From the NCBI GenBank assembly GCA_007133995.1, contig SLLP01000017.1, positions 1-6,763 of the forward strand: a stretch of DNA of 6,763 nucleotides, written 5' to 3'. Below the pieces are notes generated by a model, which worked only from the letters and a program-made list of their open reading frames with translations, was not told the DNA's origin and did no database searches. The DNA is from Balneolales bacterium. GTDB taxonomy: Bacteria; Bacteroidota; Rhodothermia; Balneolales; Natronogracilivirgulaceae. The position numbers and the translations under genes were made by a program. How positions within the stretch are numbered: the stretch's first letter is position 1; each line of letters opens with the position of its first letter. This document shows positions 1 to 6,134 of the stretch, piece after piece.

Positions 1-263
1 CCGTCATAGGCCTTCCGTGCGGCGGCCACCGCCTTGTCCAGATCGCTCTTCTCCGCCCTGGCAACCCGTGAAAGCAATGTTTCATTGGCCGGATTGATGG
101 TTTCAAAATAGCGGCCGCTCGTAGGCTCCTGGAATTTGCCGTCGATAAACAGGTTGTACTGCTCTTCGATCTTCACATAATCCGGACTTTCGGGGGCCGG
201 ATCATAAGCCCATAATTCATCGAAGCGAAGATTCTGTCGGGTGGCGAGTTCCTTTTCTGACAT
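1..263 (-). CDS. Aldehyde dehydrogenase family protein, N-terminal part (cut by window edge)
   Basis: NAD(P)-dependent aldehyde dehydrogenase that probably oxidises an aldehyde to its acid in the cytoplasm. Only the first 87 codons are in the window; the catalytic Cys/Glu and the Rossmann glycine motif lie beyond the left edge. After a polar leader of about 35 residues comes the stretch YNLFIDGKF (residues 36-44), then SGRYFETINPANETLLSRVA (49-68) and a KSDLDKAVAAARKAYD helix (72-87). This is the classic N-terminal pattern of the superfamily (IDGK..., NPA..., AVAAARKA). The ATG lies 4 bases after the deoC stop codon, so the two genes are almost certainly co-transcribed and perhaps translationally coupled. 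Only a GGA triplet precedes the start as a weak ribosome-binding sequence. From its position next to deoC, the likely substrate is the acetaldehyde released by that enzyme (inference). The family call is firm; the exact substrate is not. Confidence 0.9.
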   Translation of the reverse strand, partial: MSEKELATRQNLRFDELWAYDPAPESPDYVKIEEQYNLFIDGKFQEPTSGRYFETINPANETLLSRVARAEKSDLDKAVAAARKAYD

Positions 264-267
264 AAGC

Positions 268-1164
268 TTATCCGATTGAGAAATAGTCGGGGGATTGGTA
301 TTGACCGGTTTTCTGTTTGATGATCTGCATCAGCAAGTCGTTGGCGAGTGCGCTGGCACCGAATCGGAACAGGTCGGGCGTGAGCCAGTCGGCCCCAAGG
401 GTCTCCTTGACCATCGCCAGATAGTGCAGGGCCGTTTTGGCATCACGGATGCCGCCGGCCGGTTTCATGCCGATCTTGCTGCCGGTTTTCAGGTAGTAAT
501 CGCGGATGGCATACAACATCACCAGCGTGACAGGCATGGTGGCCGCAGGCGAGATTTTTCCCGTCGATGTCTTGATGAAATCGGCCCCGGCGTAGATGGC
601 AATATCGCTGGCCTTCCGGACATTCTCATACGTCTCAAGCTCGCCGGTCTCCAGAATCACCTTCAGATGCGCCGGACCGCAGGCCTCCTTGAACGTTGCA
701 ACTTCATCGAATACGTAATTGTATTCGCCCTTCAGAAAGGCCCATCGCGAGGTGACCATGTCAATTTCATCGGCGCCCTCGTCCACAGCGTACTTCACTT
801 CGTTGATGCGCGATTTGAGCGTACCCATGCCGCTTGGGAAGGATGTGGCCACACTGGCCACGTGGATGCCGGTCCCTTTGAGGATCTCAGCCGCCAGCCG
901 CACCCGGTTCGGGTAGACGCAGATGGCCGCAACCTTCGGGATCTCCGGATCCGCTTCATAGGGATACATCGCCTTGTAGCAGAGTTGTCTCACTTTGCCG
1001 GGAGAGTCCATGCCCTCAAGTGTGGTGAGGTCAACCATCCGCAACGCAAGCTTCAATGCGAAAAGCTTGGATTCTTTTTTGATGCTTCGGGTGCGGAACC
1101 GTGCAGCACGCTCTTCCACACCGATCTGGTCAATCGGAATGGTCTGTTTGAAATCAGGAATCAT
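268..1164 (-). CDS. deoC: Deoxyribose-phosphate aldolase (long, DERA-type)
   Basis: Class I aldolase (EC 4.1.2.4) cleaving 2-deoxy-D-ribose-5-phosphate to glyceraldehyde-3-phosphate and acetaldehyde, the last step of deoxynucleoside breakdown; cytoplasmic TIM barrel. All landmarks are visible: VDLTTLEG (44-51), CVYPNRV (82-88), ASVATSFPSG (103-112), EIDMV with the catalytic Asp at 135, DFIKTSTGK with the Schiff-base Lys at 198 and a second Lys at 203, GMKPAGGIR with the active-site Lys at 234, and the phosphate-binding RFGAS (267-271). At 298 residues it has an N-terminal extension relative to the roughly 260-residue enterobacterial enzyme, and it resembles animal DERA along its length (LCYKAMYP, ACGPAHLK, TGNKIG-like TGSKIG). 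The ATG at 1164 is the only sensible start, 48 bases after the glycosyltransferase stop. No Shine-Dalgarno sequence is seen. A following aldehyde dehydrogenase gene fits disposal of acetaldehyde. The 300-codon open frame on the opposite strand (295-1197) is judged a shadow. Confidence 0.97.
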   Translation of the reverse strand: MIPDFKQTIPIDQIGVEERAARFRTRSIKKESKLFALKLALRMVDLTTLEGMDSPGKVRQLCYKAMYPYEADPEIPKVAAICVYPNRVRLAAEILKGTGIHVASVATSFPSGMGTLKSRINEVKYAVDEGADEIDMVTSRWAFLKGEYNYVFDEVATFKEACGPAHLKVILETGELETYENVRKASDIAIYAGADFIKTSTGKISPAATMPVTLVMLYAIRDYYLKTGSKIGMKPAGGIRDAKTALHYLAMVKETLGADWLTPDLFRFGASALANDLLMQIIKQKTGQYQSPDYFSIG

Positions 1165-1212
1165 ACTGTTATTCAGTGTTTATGCAAACTTCAATAATAG
1201 CCAGATTGAGAG

Positions 1213-2244
1213 TCAATTACCAGTGTCAGGCAACGAGTTGTAGGTCTTTCTGCCACGAAAAAAATAATGCCAGATGATGGAATAGGGTCGCAATACCTTG
1301 TCGTCGTTTGCAGCAGTTCGGACTCTGTTCAGTGACCTTCGTAGAGTGATAAGACCGGGGAGTGACCGGTAAAAATGAAGATGAGCGCGCAGTATGGCAC
1401 CGCACTCCAGCCACTGAAACCGGAGCAGGGCCCGGGCGAAAGCCACACCGTCCAGAATTATTCGCATATAGAGCCGTCCCGGAAGATGTCGCAGACGCAT
1501 ATTTTTAAAGATCATTTTCAGGTTGTTGCGATAGTTGTAATAAATCTTGCGGGGAGAGTCGGGTGGAAGGGAGCCGCCGCCCAGGTGATACACTACGGAA
1601 TCAGGACAGAAACGGACCCGGTATCCCCGGTTCCAGAGCCGCCAGCAGAGGTCGATCTCTTCCATATGAAACTCGAAAGTCTCGTCAAATCCACCGTTCT
1701 CCAGAAACGGCTCCCGCCGGACGACAAGCGCGGCGCCACTCGCCCAGGAAATATCACATGGTTCATCGTATTGACCGGTATCCTCTTCCGGCGTGTCAAA
1801 AATGCGTCCCCGGCAAAACGGGTAGGCGTATCGGTCAAGCATACCGCCCGCCGCACCGGCATATTCAAAATAACTCCGCTCACTCCAGCTGCGCAGTTTC
1901 GGTTGCACCGCTGCTACGTTGGCATCCGAATGCAGCATCTTTTTCAATGGATCAAGCCATCCGGCAGTAACCTCCACATCATTGTTCAAAAAAATCAGAT
2001 TTTCCGCACGGGCATGAGTGGCGGCCCTGTTGTTCCCGCCGCAATATCCGTAGTTATATTTCAAGGTCACAACGCTCATTTCCGGGAAATTTGCGGCAAC
2101 CCATTCCGCCGTCCCGTCCGTGGAGGCATTGTCTGCTATGATGATTTCAGCTTCATTTCGAGAGTGATCCCATACCGACGGAAGATAGGTTTTGAGGTGA
2201 TGAAGAGCATTCCATGTGACTATGATAATACTGAAATCGGGCAT
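1213..2244 (-). CDS. Family 2 glycosyltransferase (GT-A fold, rhamnosyltransferase-like)
   Basis: Inverting GT2 enzyme that transfers a sugar from a nucleotide-sugar donor, most likely in synthesis of a cell-surface polysaccharide or glycolipid; donor and acceptor cannot be told from sequence. The N-terminal GT-A domain opens with FSIIIVTWNAL (4-14), followed by the nucleotide-binding ADNASTDGT (37-45), YGYCGGNNRA (65-74) and the metal-binding DXD-like LNNDVEV (86-92). The acceptor-side region has GAALVVRR (170-177), GGFDETF (184-190) and FHMEEIDLCWR (192-202), which holds the likely catalytic acid residues, then H220 in YHLGGGS. The C-terminal third (KIYYNYRNNLKMIFKN, 233-248, then basic amphipathic segments) is typical of membrane-surface-associated members; I see no clear transmembrane helix. 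The 343-residue length is normal for the family. It is first in a probable operon with deoC and the aldehyde dehydrogenase, without an evident biochemical link to them. No Shine-Dalgarno sequence precedes the ATG. Confidence 0.93.
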   Translation of the reverse strand: MPDFSIIIVTWNALHHLKTYLPSVWDHSRNEAEIIIADNASTDGTAEWVAANFPEMSVVTLKYNYGYCGGNNRAATHARAENLIFLNNDVEVTAGWLDPLKKMLHSDANVAAVQPKLRSWSERSYFEYAGAAGGMLDRYAYPFCRGRIFDTPEEDTGQYDEPCDISWASGAALVVRREPFLENGGFDETFEFHMEEIDLCWRLWNRGYRVRFCPDSVVYHLGGGSLPPDSPRKIYYNYRNNLKMIFKNMRLRHLPGRLYMRIILDGVAFARALLRFQWLECGAILRAHLHFYRSLPGLITLRRSLNRVRTAANDDKVLRPYSIIWHYFFRGRKTYNSLPDTGN

Positions 2245-2330
2245 TATTGACTGATTTGAATAATTTAGAGGTGAATACGAAAATCGTAATACAACAATAG
2301 AAAATGCTTTATCCCTGCTGCATATTGCCG

Positions 2331-2346
2331 TATAATGACATCATTA
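2331..2346 (+). promoter_or_regulatory. Candidate -10 box overlapped by a palindrome
   Basis: A perfect TATAAT lies at 2331-2336, 43 bases ahead of the metallophosphoesterase ATG, inside the 135-base divergent region 2245-2379. No good -35 match lies at the usual distance (TTTATC at 2308-2313 is the best with 17 bases between). The box overlaps the perfect inverted repeat TAATGA-CA-TCATTA (2333-2346), a plausible site for a dimeric repressor or an activator. A second short palindrome, TACGA-AAA-TCGTA (2276-2288), lies on the glycosyltransferase side. The rest of the region is AT-rich and otherwise featureless. Promoter function is inferred; short palindromes arise by chance in AT-rich DNA. 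Confidence 0.3.
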
Positions 2347-2379
2347 CAAACCGTGACCCTATGATACACAATATGTACG

Positions 2380-2904
2380 ATGCTTAAAATAGGGCTGATA
2401 TCAGACACTCATCGCTTTCTGGATCCACAAATAGCCGATTACTTCAGCGGCGTGGATGAGATCTGGCATGCCGGCGATTTCGGAAATATTGAGGTAGCCC
2501 GCCGGCTTGAAGCCATTGCACCCCTGATCGGTGTCTACGGGAATATTGACGGTCAGGATATTCGCGAAGTCTATCCGATGCATCAACGCTTTGAGAAGGA
2601 AGGAGTGGATGTCTGGATAACGCATATTGGCGGTAATCCCGGTCGCTATGCACTCCCCATCAAAATGGATCTGGAACAGAATCCTCCCGATCTGTTTATT
2701 TGCGGTCACACACACATCCTTAAAATTTCCCGTGATCATGAAAAGGGCAGTATGATTTACATGAATCCCGGTGCGGCCGGGGTGCACGGGTTTCACGAAT
2801 TCCGGACCGTTGTCCGGTTCGGGCTTGCAAAAAGCAAAATCGTGGATGTGGAAGTGATCAATCTCGGAAAAAGGGCTGGAAGCAGGGGAAAGACGGGGTC
2901 ATAA
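2380..2904 (+). CDS. Metallophosphoesterase, YfcE/MJ0936 family
   Basis: Small calcineurin-like phosphodiesterase that binds two divalent metal ions and hydrolyses a phosphodiester or phosphomonoester; the physiological substrate of this family is generally unknown. At 174 residues it is the normal size for the single-domain YfcE/MJ0936 group. The metal ligands appear in order: ISDTH (7-11, Asp9 and His11), HAGDFG (30-35, Asp33), GNID (54-57, Asn55), ITHIGG (80-85, His82) and CGHTHI (108-113, His110 and His112), followed by the characteristic MNPGA (128-132). None is missing, so the enzyme should be active. No signal peptide is seen, so it is cytoplasmic. The ATG at 2380 places the first beta strand (KIGLISDTH) right at the N terminus, as expected; upstream ATGs at 2361 and 2373 are in other frames. 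It is transcribed away from the glycosyltransferase and towards the desaturase, ending 30 bases from its stop. Confidence 0.95.
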   Translation: MLKIGLISDTHRFLDPQIADYFSGVDEIWHAGDFGNIEVARRLEAIAPLIGVYGNIDGQDIREVYPMHQRFEKEGVDVWITHIGGNPGRYALPIKMDLEQNPPDLFICGHTHILKISRDHEKGSMIYMNPGAAGVHGFHEFRTVVRFGLAKSKIVDVEVINLGKRAGSRGKTGS

Positions 2905-2934
2905 TGGGATTCCGATTGTTCCAGACTTCCGGTA

Positions 2935-4425
2935 TCATGAGTTTTGTCCGACCTGTCGCTTCACAAGCGTATCTACATTCATGGCTGACTGCATTACCAG
3001 TGGAATGCCGCCTCCAGGATGCGTGCTGCCGCCGCAAAGAAAGAGATTGTCGTACCAGGGTGACTTGTTCCGCGGTCTGAGGAATGCCGCATTTCTGTTA
3101 TTTGAGCTTGTGCCGTAGATACTTCCCCTGTTCGAGCCATACAGATGCTCAAAATCAGGAGGAGTGATCACTTTCCGGACCACTATGGCATCCCTGAGCC
3201 CCTCAAGGCCGCGAGCCTCCATCGTGTGGATGATGTGGTCCGTATACGTTTCTGTCCATTCATGCCAATGCTGACCATTCGCCGTATAGGGTGCATTCAC
3301 CAAAATGAAGAGGTTCGAGCATTCGGGCGGGGCATCGAGAGGATCGGTTGCTGATGTATTGGTGATATACACCGTCGGATCCTGCGGGGGCTCCCTCAGA
3401 TCAAAAATCGCCTGAAACTCCTCTTCGTAATGCTCCGAAAAAAATATGTTATGGTGTCTGAGCTGCGGATAGGTGCGGTTCAACCCCAGCAACACAACGA
3501 AACCCGAGCAGGAGGGTTCAAGACGCGATATCTTTCTTTTTTTCAGCGGGGATAGCGCGTTGTTCGGCATAAGACTCAGATAGGTTGCAGTGGCGTCGCT
3601 GTTGGCGACCACGGCATCGGCCTCGTACAGTGTTCCGTTAATCATGATTCCGGAAATCGAGCGTTTTCGGCCGGGATCCGGAACAATCATGTCTACCGGT
3701 ACGCCTGTGTGAATGCGAACCCCGCAGTCCTCGGCCAGCTTTACCAAGGCCCGTGCCAGGTTGTACATGCCGCCTCTGATGTAATAACCGCCAAGGCGAA
3801 GCTCCACATAGGGAATGACATTTAGCGTCGCGGGAGCCAGGTATGGTGAAGAGCCGTTGTACGTTGGGAAACGCTTGAAAAGCTGACGCAGCCTGGGGGA
3901 GCTGAAATAGTCATCAACGCGCTTTGATACGGTCGAAAAGGCATCAATACGCAGAAAATCGGGAATGTCACGCAGCTGCATATCCCCCAACCCTTGCAGC
4001 GGATTGAAAAGAAATGTCTCGGCGGTACGGCGGTACAGGTCGAATCCGTAATCCAGAAAATCATCCCACGCCTCCACATCCTCGGGGGCGATGCGCATCA
4101 GCTCCTCGCGATTCCTGGCAGGATCAAGATAGTTATGGAATACGGCGCCGTCAGTGAACTGATAACGACATATCGGCTCGGGTTGGTCCCACTCCAGATA
4201 GTCGGTTGCAGATTTGCCGCAACGCTCAAACACCTGCTCCAGCAGAAAAGGCATGGTAAGCAGGCTGGGTCCGGTATCGAATCGAAAACCGGCTTCACGT
4301 ACCTCCTGCATCTTGCCGCCGGGATGTTCATTTTGCTCGAACAGATCCACTTTATGTCCCCGGGAGGCCAGTACTGCTGCGGCTGATAATCCACCTAAAC
4401 CTGCTCCGATCACACTGATTTTCAT
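2935..4425 (-). CDS. CrtI/CrtD-family carotenoid desaturase (FAD-dependent)
   Basis: FAD-dependent oxidoreductase of the phytoene desaturase family, introducing double bases-conjugated double bonds into a carotenoid backbone at the membrane. The N-terminal dinucleotide-binding motif is complete: VIGAGLGGLSAAAVLASRG (5-23), ending in the ribose-binding acid at VDLFEQN (26-32), then HPGGKM (34-39) and FRFDTGPSLLTMP (47-59). The C-terminal family signature is LFLCGGSTHPGGGIPLVMQS (461-480). At 496 residues it is full length. The form GGKM...RFDTGPSLLTMP reads more like CrtD-type 3,4-desaturases and their Bacteroidota relatives than like classical CrtI (GGRA...FDAGPTVITDP), so the substrate may be a 1-hydroxylated acyclic carotenoid rather than phytoene; this is inference. 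No crtB, crtY or other pigment gene is adjacent. The start codon sits at the junction with a tandem structured repeat that fills the upstream leader. No Shine-Dalgarno sequence is present; the upstream bases are AAATTATAAACAC. Confidence 0.9.
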   Translation of the reverse strand: MKISVIGAGLGGLSAAAVLASRGHKVDLFEQNEHPGGKMQEVREAGFRFDTGPSLLTMPFLLEQVFERCGKSATDYLEWDQPEPICRYQFTDGAVFHNYLDPARNREELMRIAPEDVEAWDDFLDYGFDLYRRTAETFLFNPLQGLGDMQLRDIPDFLRIDAFSTVSKRVDDYFSSPRLRQLFKRFPTYNGSSPYLAPATLNVIPYVELRLGGYYIRGGMYNLARALVKLAEDCGVRIHTGVPVDMIVPDPGRKRSISGIMINGTLYEADAVVANSDATATYLSLMPNNALSPLKKRKISRLEPSCSGFVVLLGLNRTYPQLRHHNIFFSEHYEEEFQAIFDLREPPQDPTVYITNTSATDPLDAPPECSNLFILVNAPYTANGQHWHEWTETYTDHIIHTMEARGLEGLRDAIVVRKVITPPDFEHLYGSNRGSIYGTSSNNRNAAFLRPRNKSPWYDNLFLCGGSTHPGGGIPLVMQSAMNVDTLVKRQVGQNS

Positions 4426-4517
4426 GTGTTTATAATTTTTGTTTCAAGCAGTCACATGTAATGCCCATGTTGATTATAATCATGCTTTTGTGTGGCGGTT
4501 AGCCGCCATGGGCATTT
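4423..4517 (-). repeat. Structured tandem repeat, unit A (desaturase-proximal)
   Basis: First of two imperfect head-to-tail copies, 95 bases, about 80 percent identical to unit B over its first 70 bases by eye. On the plus strand the order is a conserved block TGTTTATAATTT, a 10-base arm AATGCCCATG (4460-4469), the palindrome TGATTATAATCA (4471-4482), a GC-rich hairpin TGGCGG-TTAG-CCGCCA (4493-4508), and the closing arm CATGGGCATT (4507-4516), perfectly complementary to the first arm. The hairpin and closing arm share two bases. The unit begins on the desaturase start codon, so on the coding strand it is the last 92 bases of the leader. No T-run follows the hairpin in either direction, so it is not an ordinary terminator. 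Confidence 0.85.
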
Positions 4518-4618
4518 CATCTGTTTATAATTTCTGATTCAATAGGTCAGATAGAATGTCCATGACGATTATAATCATGCGTCTGTGTATCCGGGATTAT
4601 GCCCGGTCATGGCCATTT
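4518..4618 (-). repeat. Structured tandem repeat, unit B (rlmD-proximal)
   Basis: Second copy, 101 bases, directly abutting unit A. It has the same architecture: TGTTTATAATTT near the edge, outer arms AATGTCCATGA (4555-4565) and TCATGGCCATT (4607-4617) with one mismatch, the palindrome GATTATAATC (4567-4576), and a GC hairpin CCGGG-ATTATG-CCCGG (4591-4606). The hairpin sequence differs from that of unit A in both arms while still pairing, which suggests that the fold, not the sequence, is kept. On the minus strand the bases just upstream of unit A read AAATTATAAACAGATGAAA, a near copy of AAATTATAAACACATGAAA at the real desaturase start. The remaining 28 bases to the rlmD stop (4619-4646) hold nothing I recognise. 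Confidence 0.85.
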
Positions 4619-4646
4619 CATCACATTCTCATCTGATTTACTTATT

Positions 4647-6134
4647 TTAAATAGGTTTCCTGGAAAGAACGGCCACCGACTCAATATGATATGTCTGGGG
4701 AAACATGTCAACCGGCTGGATGCGTTCCACATGGTATTGCTCAGTAAGCATGGCCACATCACGGGCCTGTGTGGCACTGTTGCAGCTCACATAAATAATT
4801 TTTTTCGGAGCGATTATTTTGATCTGCTCAATCACCGATTCATGCATACCGGCACGCGGCGGGTCGGTTACGATCACTTCGGGCCTGCCGTGTTGCTGGA
4901 TAAGCGCATCATTAAAGATATCCTTCATGTCACCCTGCTCAAAAAAGGCATGTTCTACCCGGTTTTCAGCGGCGTTTTCTCTTGCTTTTTTAACAGCTCC
5001 CTCGTGGATCTCAATTCCAACCATTTTTTTGGCCTTGGCACTCAGATAGAGCGACAGTGTTCCAACCCCGCAATAGAGATCATAGAGGACATTTTCCTCC
5101 GATGATACCGATTCAGCACCACGACCGGATGAATCAGCTGGCGCATCTGAAGTAGAATCCCCAAGTGCCTGCAGAACCACATCATACAGCACCTCCGCCT
5201 GTACGGTATTGGTCTGGAAAAATGTGTTTGGATCGATGCGGAAATGATATTTACCGATATGCTCCCGGATGTAACCTGGTCCATGCAGCACATTCTGGTA
5301 CCGCCCTTCAGATGAAGGAGAGCGCGTGTCGTTGATGGTGTTGATGACCGTGGTAATCTCCGGAAAGATACCCAGAAGATGCGTAGTCATTGGCTGAATG
5401 ATGTGCTTTTCATCACCGTTGGTGACCAGGTTAATCATCAGGTCACCGGTATGCACTGAATTGCGGATGATCAGGTTGCGAAGGAAGCCTTCGTGTTTGT
5501 GTGTATTGTACGGCAGGATGCGATTGGCAAGAGCGTACTCCCGAACTGCATCGAGAATCCGGAAGGATACCGGATCCTGCAGGTGGCATTCCTCCAGGTT
5601 CAAAATGCGATCATAGCGGCCGGGAACATGCAGTCCAAGGGCAAAATTTCTGTCCACGATGGGTTTGTCGGACTGTATCTCGTCGTTGGTCAGCCAGCGG
5701 CGGTCACCGAAGGTATACTCCATTTTGTTACGGTAATAAAATGGCTCCGATGCCCCGATTACGGGTTCGGTTTGGATGTGTCGAAATCCTCCTATCCGCT
5801 GGAAATGATCGGCAACATGACCCGACTTGTATTTCAGTTCCTCCTCATAGGGAACATGCTGCCAGGTGCAGCCGCCGCAGACACCGGCATGACGGCATTT
5901 TGGGGAAATTCTAACTGGTGAAGGTTCGAGTATCTCAATCAGCTGGCCTTCCGCGTAGTTTTTTCGCTTGCGGTTGATGCGGATACGAACACGGTCTCCG
6001 GGTGCGGCATTTTTTACGAAAACGGCATAGTCACCGGCTCTTCCCAGGCCCTTGCCCTCAAAAGCAGCAGTTGTGATATCCAGAATCAGTTCCCGTCCCT
6101 TTTTTACCGGTGATGGAGGTGTTTTTTGACTCAT
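4647..6134 (-). CDS. rlmD: 23S rRNA (uracil-C5)-methyltransferase, RlmD/RumA type
   Basis: SAM-dependent RNA methyltransferase of the TrmA/RumA group that makes 5-methyluridine, in E. coli RlmD at U1939 of 23S rRNA. An N-terminal TRAM RNA-binding domain (about 12-71) is followed by a 4Fe-4S cluster site with Cys80, Cys86 and Cys89 (CRHAGVCGGC) and Cys183 (EECHL), matching the CX5CX2C...C pattern of RlmD. The catalytic domain has FFQTNT (305-310), the SAM loop DLYCGVGTLSLYL (352-364), DPPRAGM (424-430), the nucleophile Cys451 in YVSCNSATQARD (448-459) and the likely base Glu485 in QTYHIES (480-486). At 495 residues it is about 60 longer than the E. coli enzyme, partly through a Ser/Asp/Glu-rich insert at 325-348 before the SAM loop. 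The ATG overlaps the stop of the upstream gene as ATGA, implying translational coupling. TrmA-group members differ in target, so a different uracil is possible. Confidence 0.93.
   Translation of the reverse strand: MSQKTPPSPVKKGRELILDITTAAFEGKGLGRAGDYAVFVKNAAPGDRVRIRINRKRKNYAEGQLIEILEPSPVRISPKCRHAGVCGGCTWQHVPYEEELKYKSGHVADHFQRIGGFRHIQTEPVIGASEPFYYRNKMEYTFGDRRWLTNDEIQSDKPIVDRNFALGLHVPGRYDRILNLEECHLQDPVSFRILDAVREYALANRILPYNTHKHEGFLRNLIIRNSVHTGDLMINLVTNGDEKHIIQPMTTHLLGIFPEITTVINTINDTRSPSSEGRYQNVLHGPGYIREHIGKYHFRIDPNTFFQTNTVQAEVLYDVVLQALGDSTSDAPADSSGRGAESVSSEENVLYDLYCGVGTLSLYLSAKAKKMVGIEIHEGAVKKARENAAENRVEHAFFEQGDMKDIFNDALIQQHGRPEVIVTDPPRAGMHESVIEQIKIIAPKKIIYVSCNSATQARDVAMLTEQYHVERIQPVDMFPQTYHIESVAVLSRKPI

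Noticed and set aside
295..1197. A 300-codon open frame on the plus strand, opposite deoC
   Set aside because: It lies entirely antisense to a clear full-length deoC with all catalytic residues; its translation is His/Arg-rich with no recognisable motif.
1375..2250. A 291-codon open frame on the plus strand, opposite the glycosyltransferase
   Set aside because: Antisense to a gene with complete GT2 motifs; no domain or ordered composition in the translation.
2802..2817. Perfect hairpin CCGGAC-CGTT-GTCCGG considered as a terminator
   Set aside because: It lies inside the metallophosphoesterase coding sequence, about 90 bases before its stop, and no T-run follows.
4460..4617. The tandem palindromic units considered as integron attC sites or a CRISPR array
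   Set aside because: There are no GTTRRRY/RYYYAAC core sites or cassette genes, and there are only two abutting units with no spacers between identical repeats.
4599..5105. A 168-codon plus-strand frame overlapping the rlmD 3' end and the repeat
   Set aside because: Mostly antisense to the catalytic domain of RlmD, and its start falls inside the repeat hairpin; no motif seen.
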